From: an uncultured Eubacteriales bacterium
Lineage (GTDB): Bacteria; Bacillota; Clostridia; Oscillospirales; Acutalibacteraceae
Direction: 5' to 3'
Length of the DNA stretch: 10,602 nt
Assembly: GCA_900321195.1 (NCBI GenBank)
Contig: ONVG01000053.1
Location: forward strand, 1-10,602
Below, in pieces: positions 1-7,429 of this stretch (its first letter is position 1; every line of letters starts with the position of its first letter). Position numbers and translations under genes: made by a program. The notes under the pieces are model-generated. The model was not told where the DNA came from, searched no databases, and saw only the letters and a list, made by a program, of their open reading frames with translations.

Positions 1-506
1 AGAAAAAAGTTGCAGTTATAATGGGCAGCGACAGCGATTTCCCGATCGTATCGGGAGCTATAAAAACACTTGACCAGTACGGTGTACCGTTTGAGGTGCA
101 TGTAATGTCCGCACACAGAACGCCTGAAGCAGCAGCAGAGTTTTCCACTAATGCAAGAAAAAACGGTTTTGGAGCTATAATAGCGGCGGCAGGAAAGGCA
201 GCTCATCTTGCAGGTGTGCTTGCGGCTCATACAACTATTCCGGTCATAGGCATACCGATAAAGTCATCTACTCTTGACGGACTTGATGCACTTCTTGCTA
301 CAGTACAGATGCCTAAAGGAATACCTGTTGCAACTGTTGCAATAGACGGCGCAGACAATGCGGCAATACTTGCCGTTCAGATGCTTGCGCTTTCAGATGA
401 TTCTCTTGCAGAAAAGCTTGAAAATGAAAAGCTCGCTATGAAAAGCGGCGTAGAAAAAAAGGATGCTGCCATTCAGGAGAAGATAGCGGAGCTTATCAGT
501 AAATAA
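1..506 (+). CDS. purE: N5-carboxyaminoimidazole ribonucleotide mutase, PurE class I (5' partial)
   Basis: PurE moves the carboxyl group of N5-CAIR to make CAIR in de novo purine synthesis; it is a cytosolic octamer in the family. The reading frame is open to the left edge: codons before the ATG at 21 read KKVAVI, and the usual protein begins (M)KKVAVIMGSDSD, so that ATG is internal and the real start lies just outside the window. Visible motifs are GSDSD, SAHRTP, the class I AAHLAGV loop (Ala where many family members have Pro) and LLATVQMPKGIPVATV. The C-terminal tail is helical and charged, as is normal. It ends 11 bases before purF, behind a shared AAGGAG site, so the two are co-transcribed. 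No purC or purK follows it directly. Identification is firm; only the extreme N-terminus is missing. Confidence 0.96.
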   Translation, partial: KKVAVIMGSDSDFPIVSGAIKTLDQYGVPFEVHVMSAHRTPEAAAEFSTNARKNGFGAIIAAAGKAAHLAGVLAAHTTIPVIGIPIKSSTLDGLDALLATVQMPKGIPVATVAIDGADNAAILAVQMLALSDDSLAEKLENEKLAMKSGVEKKDAAIQEKIAELISK

Positions 507-517
507 GGAGTGTATTT

Positions 518-1933
518 ATGTCTGAGTTACACGATGAATGCGGTGTTTTCGGAATATTTGCAGCCGATGAGTCAGTCAATATAGTAGAGGAAACTTACCT
601 TTCACTCTATGCGCTCCAGCACAGAGGACAGGCAGGAGCAGGTATAGCTGTCAGCAATAACGGCAATATCACATACTATAAGGACTTCGGAATGATACCC
701 GAAGCATTGCACGAAAAAGAGCTTTCAAGGCTCGGAAACGGACAGATAGCTATAGGACATGTAAAATATTCCGCAGGCGGGCAAGTCAACCATGAAAACC
801 TTGCGCCTCTTGTTATGAGATATATAAAAGGTCAGCTTGCACTGTGCATGAACGGCGCACTGACGAATTACAGTAAGCTGAGAGAGGATCTCCAGCACGG
901 AGCAGCTATATTCCAGTCTTACGGCGATACGGAGATAATCGCATATCTTGTTGCAAGGGCGAGAATAAAAGCGTCCTCTATAGAAGAAGCCGTTGAAATT
1001 GCGGTAAGCAGTATGAAGGGCGCATATTCCGTTGTTCTTATGGCGCCTAATAAGCTTATCGGTGTGCGTGACCCTATGGGAATACGTCCGCTGTGTCTTG
1101 GAAAGATAGGTAAAAGTTATGCTGTTGCATCCGAGTCATGCGTGTTTGACAGCATGGGCGGAGAGTTTATAAGAGACGTCCGTCCCGGCGAAATGATAGT
1201 TATAGATAAAAACGGAATAAAAAGCTATGATAAAAACTGCGGCGGAAAGTCTGCGCTTTGTCTTTTTGAATATGTTTATTTCTCACGTCCCGACAGTGTT
1301 GTTGACGGAGTGTCAGTAAACTTTGCAAGACAGCAGGCAGGCCGTGAGCTTGCAAAGCTCTACCCCGTTGACGCGGATATAGTATGCGGAGTTCCCGACT
1401 GCGGAATAGAGTCCGCTATAGGCTATTCAATGGAGTCTGGCATACCCTATGCGCCGGGTATAATCAAGAATAAATATATAGGCAGAGCTTTCAACGACAG
1501 AAAGAAAAATTCCGAATATCTTATGCGTATAAAGCTCAATGCGCTGAAAAGCAATGTTGACGGAAAGAGAGTTATCGTTATAGACGACTCTGTACTTAAA
1601 GGCAAAACGAGCAGGCACATAGTAGAGCTTCTCAGAAATGCAGGCGCTAAGGAAGTGCATATGAGAGTGGCATCTCCGCCGTTTATAAGTCCGTGCTATC
1701 TCAATACGGATACGACACAGAAGGATGACCTTATCGCCTCAAATATGAGCATAGAGCAGATGTGCGAATATATGGGAGCTGATTCTTTGGGATTTCTCTC
1801 TCTGGAAAGCATGAAGGAGATAGTAAAGGGCAGCAATATATCTTTCTGTGATGCATGCTTTACGGGTAATTATCCTCTTGAGATAGTCGATACCACAAGA
1901 GAAGACAAGTACTCGAAGAAAATAGAAGAATGA
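518..1933 (+). CDS. purF: amidophosphoribosyltransferase, divergent PurF
   Basis: PurF makes 5-phosphoribosylamine from PRPP and glutamine, the first committed purine step. Residues 1-7 are a short propeptide and Cys8 is the expected N-terminal nucleophile (CGVFGIF). The glutaminase domain spans about 8-235, the phosphoribosyltransferase domain about 245-440. Asn112-Gly113 (oxyanion hole) and Asp137 are kept, and the four Fe-S ligands of the B. subtilis type are present (Cys248, Cys393, Cys444, Cys447). Several signature positions deviate: the usual GHVRYST reads GHVKYSA (Lys83, Ala86), QHRGQESAGI reads QHRGQAGAGI, the PRPP loop DDSIVRGTTS reads DDSVLKGKTS (356-365), and the flexible-loop motif GRTFIxPxQ reads GRAFNDRKK (322-330). 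The 471-residue length is normal. It sits inside the pur operon with a GGAG site before the ATG. It is clearly PurF family; whether it is the main enzyme or a paralog with altered properties is open. Confidence 0.9.
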   Translation: MSELHDECGVFGIFAADESVNIVEETYLSLYALQHRGQAGAGIAVSNNGNITYYKDFGMIPEALHEKELSRLGNGQIAIGHVKYSAGGQVNHENLAPLVMRYIKGQLALCMNGALTNYSKLREDLQHGAAIFQSYGDTEIIAYLVARARIKASSIEEAVEIAVSSMKGAYSVVLMAPNKLIGVRDPMGIRPLCLGKIGKSYAVASESCVFDSMGGEFIRDVRPGEMIVIDKNGIKSYDKNCGGKSALCLFEYVYFSRPDSVVDGVSVNFARQQAGRELAKLYPVDADIVCGVPDCGIESAIGYSMESGIPYAPGIIKNKYIGRAFNDRKKNSEYLMRIKLNALKSNVDGKRVIVIDDSVLKGKTSRHIVELLRNAGAKEVHMRVASPPFISPCYLNTDTTQKDDLIASNMSIEQMCEYMGADSLGFLSLESMKEIVKGSNISFCDACFTGNYPLEIVDTTREDKYSKKIEE

Positions 1934-1966
1934 TAAAAGGCAAAAATAAAAATTTGGAGGATAAAT

Positions 1967-3004
1967 ATGAAAAGCTACAGTGACAGCTATAAGGCAGCAG
2001 GCGTTGACGTTACCGCAGGCTACAAGTCGGTCGAGCTTATGAAGCAGTATGTCGCAAGGACAATGACAAAGGGAGTTCTTTCTGGAATAGGCGGTTTCGG
2101 CGGTCTTTTCGAGATAGATACAACAGGTATAAGCAAGCCTGTTCTTGTTTCGGGAACTGACGGAGTAGGAACAAAGATAAAGCTTGCTTTCCTTCTTGAC
2201 AAGCATGATACGGTAGGTATCGACTGTGTTGCAATGTGCGTGAATGATATAATCTGCTGCGGCGCAAAGCCGCAGTTCTTCCTTGATTATATCGCTATAG
2301 GAAAGAATTATCCCGAAAAGGTAGCAAAGATAGTTTCGGGCGTTGCAGAGGGCTGCGTACAGAGCGAATGCGCCCTTGTCGGCGGCGAAACAGCCGAACA
2401 TCCCGGACTTATGCCCGAAGATGAATACGACCTTGCAGGCTTTGCGGTAGGTGTTGTTGACAAGGATAAGATACTCAAGCCCGAAACTCAGAAGGCAGGA
2501 GATGTGATGATAGCTATAAAGTCGAGCGGCGTACATTCAAACGGATTTTCACTTGTACGCAAGGTTTTCGGCATAGATGAAAATACTGTAAAGCAGTACT
2601 ATGATGAGCTTGGAACAACTCTCGGCGAATCACTTCTCACGCCTACAAGGATATATGTAAAGGCAATAATGAAGCTTATCGAAAGTGTAAAGGTAAAGTC
2701 GGTATCACACATCACAGGCGGCGGATTTTACGAGAATATACCGCGCTCACTTCCCGACGGTCTTTCGGCAAAGATAAAGCGCAGTGATGTACAGGTCCTC
2801 CCGATATTCGACATTATCGCAAAGACAGGAAATATCCCCGAAAGAGATATGTTCAATACATTCAATATGGGCGTGGGCATGGCTGTAGTTGTGGATAAGG
2901 CTGATGTTGATAAGGCAATAGAGGTACTCAAAGCCGCAGGCGAAGAAGCTTATGTGCTTGGCGAGCTTGTTGAGAGCGATGAGGGCGTTATTATCGAATA
3001 CTGA
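1967..3004 (+). CDS. purM: phosphoribosylformylglycinamidine cyclo-ligase (AIR synthetase)
   Basis: PurM closes the imidazole ring, turning FGAM into AIR with ATP. The 345-residue protein has the family hallmarks: a flexible glycine-rich N-terminal region (GVDVTAGY, 12-19; SGIGGFGGLFEI, 39-50), the ATP-binding GTDGVGTK (63-70), CVNDI (91-95), GGETAEHPG (139-147) and the C-terminal domain motif SSGVHSNGFSL. Length matches the usual 340-350. The ATG is preceded by TTTGGAGG about six bases upstream, which supports this start. It follows purF after a 33-base gap and precedes purN by 22 bases, giving the classical purF-purM-purN order. I see no unusual residues. A long minus-strand reading frame overlaps it but lacks any sign of being real. 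Confidence 0.97.
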   Translation: MKSYSDSYKAAGVDVTAGYKSVELMKQYVARTMTKGVLSGIGGFGGLFEIDTTGISKPVLVSGTDGVGTKIKLAFLLDKHDTVGIDCVAMCVNDIICCGAKPQFFLDYIAIGKNYPEKVAKIVSGVAEGCVQSECALVGGETAEHPGLMPEDEYDLAGFAVGVVDKDKILKPETQKAGDVMIAIKSSGVHSNGFSLVRKVFGIDENTVKQYYDELGTTLGESLLTPTRIYVKAIMKLIESVKVKSVSHITGGGFYENIPRSLPDGLSAKIKRSDVQVLPIFDIIAKTGNIPERDMFNTFNMGVGMAVVVDKADVDKAIEVLKAAGEEAYVLGELVESDEGVIIEY

Positions 3005-3026
3005 GAGTGACAAAGGAGAATACTCA

Positions 3027-3653
3027 ATGAAAAATATCACTGTACTTGTTTCGGGCGGCGGAACAAATCTACAGGCACTCATAGACGCTCAGGAAAGCGG
3101 CATAATAAAAAACGGCAGGATAACCTGCGTAATATCCTCGAAGCCGGGAGTATATGCTCTTGAAAGGGCAAAAAATCACGGAATAAAATCAAGAGTACTT
3201 GAAAGAAAACTGTACCGTGATTCTGTTGAATACAGCAGGGCACTTCTGAAAGCACTCGATGAAGAAAAAGCCGATCTTGTTGTATATGCAGGCTTTATGA
3301 CTATAATAGACGAGCTTGTAGTAAAGGCATACCCCAACAGGATGATGAATGTTCATCCGGCGCTTATACCAAGCTTTTGCGGAAAGGGATATTACGGCCT
3401 TAAAGTACACGAGGAAGCACTCAAAAAGGGCGTAAAGGTATCGGGCGCAACAGTACATTTTGTTACGGAGGAATGCGACGGCGGACCTATCATACTGCAA
3501 AAGGCTGTTGAAGTCATGGAGGATGATACGCCCGAAGTACTTCAGAAAAGAATAATGGAGCAGGCGGAGTGGAAAATACTTCCGCAGGCTGTATCACTTT
3601 TCTGTGATGACAGACTTGAAGTCAGAGATAACAGAGTATATATAAAAAACTGA
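3027..3653 (+). CDS. purN: phosphoribosylglycinamide formyltransferase
   Basis: PurN transfers a formyl group from 10-formyl-tetrahydrofolate to GAR. The frame is open further upstream to an ATG at 2952, but that ATG lies inside purM; the ATG at 3027 has an AAAGGAG site (3012-3018) at good distance and gives the standard N-terminus MKNITVLVSGGGTNLQAL, so I use it (208 residues, the usual size). Catalytic Asn and His are visible in MNVHPALIPSF and the catalytic Asp in EECDGGPIILQ; SGATVHFV is also typical. The stretch SFCGKGYYGLKVHE after the active-site loop is the form I expect in Clostridia. It follows purM closely and is followed by the IMP cyclohydrolase gene after 20 bases. Confidence 0.96.
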   Translation: MKNITVLVSGGGTNLQALIDAQESGIIKNGRITCVISSKPGVYALERAKNHGIKSRVLERKLYRDSVEYSRALLKALDEEKADLVVYAGFMTIIDELVVKAYPNRMMNVHPALIPSFCGKGYYGLKVHEEALKKGVKVSGATVHFVTEECDGGPIILQKAVEVMEDDTPEVLQKRIMEQAEWKILPQAVSLFCDDRLEVRDNRVYIKN

Positions 3654-3673
3654 CACTGAAAGGAAATGATGAA

Positions 3674-4381
3674 ATGACAGAGCTTAAAGCGGAAATATCC
3701 TCAACCACCTATCCGGGCAGAGGAATTATAATCGGCAGGAGCGCAGACGGCAAAAAGGCAGTAACAGGCTATTTTATAATGGGCAGAAGTGAGAACAGCC
3801 GCAACAGAGTGTTTGTGGCAGAGGGAAAGGACCTTAAAACACAGGCATTCGACCCATCAAAGCTTGTTGACCCGTCACTCATAATCTATGCGCCTGTACG
3901 CACGCTTGAAAATGCAACGATAGTTACTAACGGCGACCAGACAGATACCATAAGAGATTTCATACTTGAAGGAAAAACATTCGAGGACGCGCTCAGAACA
4001 AGGACATTCGAGCCTGACCCGCCGAACTTCACACCGAGAATTTCAGGCATAATGGAATTCAGGGACGGCGATTTCTCATATAAGCTTTCAATACTCAAAA
4101 GTAACTGCGGCAGAGAGGAATCTGTACTCCGTTTCTTCTATGAATATGCACAGCCCGTTGCAGGCGAGGGACATTTTATCCATACATACAAGTGTGACGG
4201 CAATCCGATACCCTCATTTGAAGGTGAGCCTGAGCTTGTGAATATCGAGGGCGATATAGATACCTTTACAGACAACATCTGGAGCGCGCTCAACGAGGAC
4301 AACAAGGTATCACTCTACACAAGATTTACCGACCTTGAAACAGGCGAATTTGAAGACAGGATAGTAAACAAGAATAATTAA
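3674..4381 (+). CDS. purO: IMP cyclohydrolase, PurO-like
   Basis: This 235-residue protein belongs to the archaeal-type IMP cyclohydrolase family (PurO, Pfam IMP_cyclohyd), which closes FAICAR to IMP. Recognised stretches are YPGRGIIIGRS (13-23), a GRSENSRNRVF segment (37-47), TNGDQTDTI (85-93) and FEPDPPNFTPRISG (112-125); these Arg- and Asn-rich segments form the family's conserved core. It shares no MGS-like domain with bacterial PurH. The ATG at 3674 has AAAGGA nine bases upstream; two ATGs just before it are out of frame and run into a stop at once. The next gene is the matching AICAR transformylase without a cyclohydrolase half, so the pair together replaces bifunctional PurH. The symbol follows the archaeal naming; family membership is from recalled motifs, not from a search. 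Confidence 0.85.
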   Translation: MTELKAEISSTTYPGRGIIIGRSADGKKAVTGYFIMGRSENSRNRVFVAEGKDLKTQAFDPSKLVDPSLIIYAPVRTLENATIVTNGDQTDTIRDFILEGKTFEDALRTRTFEPDPPNFTPRISGIMEFRDGDFSYKLSILKSNCGREESVLRFFYEYAQPVAGEGHFIHTYKCDGNPIPSFEGEPELVNIEGDIDTFTDNIWSALNEDNKVSLYTRFTDLETGEFEDRIVNKNN

Positions 4382-4413
4382 TAAATTAATAAAATTACAA
4401 GGAGAAGAGTATT

Positions 4414-5592
4414 ATGGCAAATGAGCTTGAACTTAAATACGGCTGCAACCCGAATCAGAAGCCGTCAAGAATATTTATGGAGGACGGTTCGGAGCTTCCG
4501 GTTACAGTCCTCAACGGCAGACCGGGATATATAAACTTCCTTGATGCATTCAACAGCTGGCAGCTCGTTTCAGAGCTTAAATCGGCAACAGGACTTCCTG
4601 CTGCTGCATCATTCAAACATGTAAGTCCGGCAGGCGCAGCAGTCGCAACAGAGCTTTCCGATACACTCAAAAAGATATACTTTGTTGATGACCTGGAGCT
4701 TTCACCGATAGCAAGCGCTTATGCAAAGGCAAGAGGCGCAGACAGAATGTCATCATACGGCGACTGGGTAGCACTCTCCGATACATGTGACAAGCAGACA
4801 GCACTTCTTTTGCAGAGAGAAGTATCTGACGGCATAATCGCACCCGACTACACGGATGAAGCTCTTGAAATACTCAAAACAAAGCGCAAGGGTACATACA
4901 ATGTAGTAAAGATAGACGCATCATACAAGCCTGCCGCTATCGAGCGCAAGCAGGTATACGGCATTTCCTTCGAGCAGGGCAGAAATGACCTTAAAATAGA
5001 TGAGGAAATGCTCAAAAATATAGTTACAGAGAACAAGGACTTTCCCGAAGATGCAAAGCGTGACCTTATAATCGCGCTTATCACTCTCAAATACACACAG
5101 TCAAACTCCGTATGCTATGCAAAGGACGGACAGGCTATAGGTGTAGGCGCAGGTCAGCAGTCAAGAATACACTGCACACGTCTTGCAGGAAACAAGGCTG
5201 ATATATGGTATCTCCGTCAGTGTCCGAAGGTGCTTGCACTTCCTTTCAGGGATGATATCCGCCGTCCCGACCGTGACAATACTATAGATGTTTATATCTC
5301 CGATGATTATGAGGACGTTCTTGCAGACGGCACATGGGAGCAGTTCTTCACAACAAAGCCCGAACCGCTCACAAAAGAGGAGAAAAAGGCATGGCTCGCA
5401 ACATTCAGCGGAGTATCTCTCGGCTCGGATGCATTCTTCCCGTTTGGCGACAATATCGAAAGAGCAAAGCGCAGCGGCGTTCAGTATATAGCACAGCCCG
5501 GCGGCTCTATCCGTGACGACAATGTTATCGATACCTGCAATAAGTATAACATGACAATGGCGTTTACAGGCATCCGTCTTTTCCATCACTGA
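4414..5592 (+). CDS. stand-alone AICAR formyltransferase (PurH C-terminal domain only)
   Basis: This protein formylates AICAR to FAICAR using 10-formyl-tetrahydrofolate. At 392 residues it corresponds only to the AICARFT half of PurH (the full protein is about 510-530) and lacks the N-terminal MGS-like IMP cyclohydrolase domain. The catalytic Lys-His pair is present in ASFKHVSPAGAA (Lys68-His69), and GYINFLDAFNSW, LKYTQSNSVCYAKDGQAIGVGAGQQSR, IHCTRLAG, FFPFGDNIERA, YIAQPGGSIRD and the C-terminal MAFTGIRLFHH are all family features, shown here in pieces. The start is natural: AAGGAG lies ten bases before the ATG and no open frame extends upstream. This is therefore a true single-domain gene, not a truncation. 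It follows the purO-like gene by 32 bases. In archaeal work such a separate transformylase has been called PurV; I leave the symbol empty. Confidence 0.92.
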   Translation: MANELELKYGCNPNQKPSRIFMEDGSELPVTVLNGRPGYINFLDAFNSWQLVSELKSATGLPAAASFKHVSPAGAAVATELSDTLKKIYFVDDLELSPIASAYAKARGADRMSSYGDWVALSDTCDKQTALLLQREVSDGIIAPDYTDEALEILKTKRKGTYNVVKIDASYKPAAIERKQVYGISFEQGRNDLKIDEEMLKNIVTENKDFPEDAKRDLIIALITLKYTQSNSVCYAKDGQAIGVGAGQQSRIHCTRLAGNKADIWYLRQCPKVLALPFRDDIRRPDRDNTIDVYISDDYEDVLADGTWEQFFTTKPEPLTKEEKKAWLATFSGVSLGSDAFFPFGDNIERAKRSGVQYIAQPGGSIRDDNVIDTCNKYNMTMAFTGIRLFHH

Positions 5593-5608
5593 TTCGGAGG
5601 AGTTTTGT

Positions 5609-6874
5609 ATGAGAATACTTGTATTGGGCAGCGGCGGACGTGAACACGCTATAATCCGCAAGATAAAGGAAAGTCCTAAGGTAGATAAGATATATGCGGC
5701 TCCCGGAAACGGCGGTATATCAAAAGACGCGGAATGCATTGATATAGGCGTTATGGACAAGGAGGGCATAGTTGCATTTTCAAAGGAAAATGCAGTTGAC
5801 ATAGTATTTGTTGCTCCTGATGATCCGCTTGCAGCCGGAATGGTAGACACTCTTACAGCCAACGGCATACGCGCATTCGGCCCCCGCGCAGAAGCTGCTG
5901 TAATAGAGAGCAGCAAGGTCTTTTCAAAGAACCTTATGAAGAAGTACAATATACCTACAGCAGATTATGAGGTATTTGACGACCCTGCAAAGGCTGTTGA
6001 ATATATCGAGAATAAAAACAGATATCCTGTTGTTATCAAGGCTGACGGACTTGCTCTTGGAAAGGGCGTTATAATAGCTCAGACACATAAAGAGGCAAGA
6101 GAAGCCGTAAAGGAGATAATGGAGGACAAGAAATTCGGCGACTCCGGAAATAAGGTAGTTGTCGAGGAATATCTTACAGGTCCTGAAGTATCTGTTCTTG
6201 CGTTCACAGACGGAATATCGCTTGTTCCTATGGTATCGTCAAAGGATCATAAGAGAGCCTATGACAATGACGAGGGACTCAATACGGGCGGCATGGGTAC
6301 TATAAGCCCGAACCCGTACTACACTCCGGAAATAGCCGAGATATGCAGAAAGACTATTTTCGAGCCGACAGTCGCAGCTATGAACAGCGAGAACCGCACA
6401 TTCAAGGGCTGTCTGTATTTCGGACTTATGATAACGCCCGACGGCCCGAAGGTAATAGAATATAATGCGCGTTTCGGAGATCCGGAAGCTCAGGTGGTTC
6501 TGCCAAGACTTAAAACAGACCTTGTTGATATAATCGAAGCCGTAATTGACGAAAGACTTTCACAGGTCAGTATCGAGTGGAAGGAAGAAGCTGCAGCATG
6601 TGTAGTTATGGCGTCGGGCGGCTATCCGCTTGCATATAAGAAAGGACTTGAAATAACAGGACTTGACGAGAACGGTCAGATAAGCGGAGCGGAGATATTC
6701 CACGCAGGCACAAAGCTTGAAAAAGGAAAGTTCTACACCAACGGAGGACGTGTTTTAGGCGTAACTGCCGAAGCTAAGACTCTTGAAGAAGCACTTGCAA
6801 AGGCGTACACAGCTGTTTCAAAGATAAGCTTTGAGGGAGCGCACTACAGAACCGATATAGGCAAAACAAAATAA
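5609..6874 (+). CDS. purD: phosphoribosylamine-glycine ligase (GAR synthetase)
   Basis: PurD joins phosphoribosylamine and glycine with ATP to form GAR. It is an ATP-grasp enzyme of 421 residues, the standard length. Visible landmarks are the N-terminal LVLGSGGREHAI (4-15), YAAPGNGGI, the P-loop-like VIKADGLALGKGV (142-154), an EEYLTGPEVSVLAF segment, DHKRAYDNDEGLNTGGMGT and the metal/ATP site EYNARFGDPEAQVVLPR. The family's common GPEAPL and PNTGGMGAYSP segments read APDDPLA and LNTGGMGTISP here, mild variants that do not touch the core. GGAGGAG at 5596-5602 sets the start. It is the last gene of the purine operon; a strong hairpin terminator begins eight bases after its stop codon. Confidence 0.97.
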   Translation: MRILVLGSGGREHAIIRKIKESPKVDKIYAAPGNGGISKDAECIDIGVMDKEGIVAFSKENAVDIVFVAPDDPLAAGMVDTLTANGIRAFGPRAEAAVIESSKVFSKNLMKKYNIPTADYEVFDDPAKAVEYIENKNRYPVVIKADGLALGKGVIIAQTHKEAREAVKEIMEDKKFGDSGNKVVVEEYLTGPEVSVLAFTDGISLVPMVSSKDHKRAYDNDEGLNTGGMGTISPNPYYTPEIAEICRKTIFEPTVAAMNSENRTFKGCLYFGLMITPDGPKVIEYNARFGDPEAQVVLPRLKTDLVDIIEAVIDERLSQVSIEWKEEAAACVVMASGGYPLAYKKGLEITGLDENGQISGAEIFHAGTKLEKGKFYTNGGRVLGVTAEAKTLEEALAKAYTAVSKISFEGAHYRTDIGKTK

Positions 6875-6881
6875 TATAATA

Positions 6882-6917
6882 AAAAAATCCGCTGTAACGA
6901 TTTGCAGCGGATTTTTT
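6882..6917 (+). terminator. intrinsic terminator of the purine operon
   Basis: A perfect 13-base inverted repeat (6882-6894 with 6905-6917) encloses a 10-base loop. The stem core is ATCCGCTG/CAGCGGAT, flanked by an A-run on the left and a T-run on the right, the classic form of a rho-independent terminator. It starts eight bases after the purD stop, so it ends the operon. The A-run means it may also work in the other direction, but I see no minus-strand gene that would need it. Confidence 0.93.
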
Positions 6918-7012
6918 ATCGGAATAATCGCGCGGCAAAGGCTGTATAATTTATATATGGCATAATGATGTGCAAAATATTGAATGATTTGTAAAAAATT
7001 TTGCAATAGTAC

Positions 7013-7040
7013 TTGATTTTTTTAAAAAAATGGTTATAAT
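7013..7040 (+). promoter_or_regulatory. groESL promoter, SigA type
   Basis: A TTGATT -35 box (7013-7018) and a perfect TATAAT -10 box (7035-7040) are separated by 16 bases in a very AT-rich stretch. Transcription would start near 7047, inside the CIRCE operator that follows, so bound repressor would block initiation directly. This is the arrangement known for HrcA-controlled groE operons. Confidence 0.8.
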
Positions 7041-7044
7041 TAAA

Positions 7045-7071
7045 TTAGCACTCAGGGAAAGAGAGTGCTAA
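7045..7071 (+). promoter_or_regulatory. CIRCE operator (HrcA binding site)
   Basis: The sequence is an exact match to the CIRCE consensus, TTAGCACTC, nine bases, GAGTGCTAA. The inverted repeat extends outward to 13 bases per arm (7041-7053 and 7063-7075). HrcA, not encoded in this window, binds this element and represses groESL until heat or unfolded protein removes it. The element overlaps the expected transcription start. Confidence 0.97.
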
Positions 7072-7116
7072 TTTAATGAAATTCTTTTAATGATTGCTTA
7101 AAGGAGGCAATATATT

Positions 7117-7401
7117 ATGACTATTAAGCCATTACTCGACAGGGTTGTTGTCAAGACAGAGGAAGCAGAGGAAACAACAAAAAGCGGTATAGTTCTTACA
7201 GCAGCATCTCAGGAGAAGCCGCAGTTCGCAACTATCGTTGCTGTAGGCCCCGGCGGTATCGTTGACGGCAAGGAAGTAAAGATGTTTGTAAATGTCGGCG
7301 ATAAAGTCATCACAAGCAGATATTCAGGCACAGATGTAAAGCTTGACGGCGAGGAATATTCTATCGTTCGTCAGTCAGATATACTCGCTATCGTAGAGTA
7401 A
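7117..7401 (+). CDS. groES: co-chaperonin GroES
   Basis: GroES is the heptameric lid of the GroEL folding chamber in the cytosol. The 94-residue protein has the family pattern: N-terminal IKPLLDRVVVK, a mobile loop with the GIVL motif that binds GroEL (about residues 17-34), the VGPG turn and the C-terminal SDILAIVE. Length is standard. AAGGAGG (7101-7107) lies nine bases before the ATG. It is the first gene behind the CIRCE promoter, and groEL follows after 28 bases, so the two form one heat-shock operon. Confidence 0.97.
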   Translation: MTIKPLLDRVVVKTEEAEETTKSGIVLTAASQEKPQFATIVAVGPGGIVDGKEVKMFVNVGDKVITSRYSGTDVKLDGEEYSIVRQSDILAIVE

Positions 7402-7429
7402 TATCAAAGTATAACGGAGGTAATTTATC

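Noticed and set aside
1739..2536. A 265-codon open frame on the minus strand across the end of purF and the start of purM.
   Set aside because: It is antisense to two certain genes and has no ribosome site or recognisable motif; it arises from their codon usage.
2952..3026. A longer N-terminus for PurN starting inside purM.
   Set aside because: The ATG at 3027 has an AAAGGAG site and yields the standard PurN N-terminus; the extension has neither.
5161..5949. A 262-codon open frame on the minus strand across the AICAR transformylase and purD.
   Set aside because: It is antisense to two firmly identified genes, is low in protein-like features and has no context of its own.
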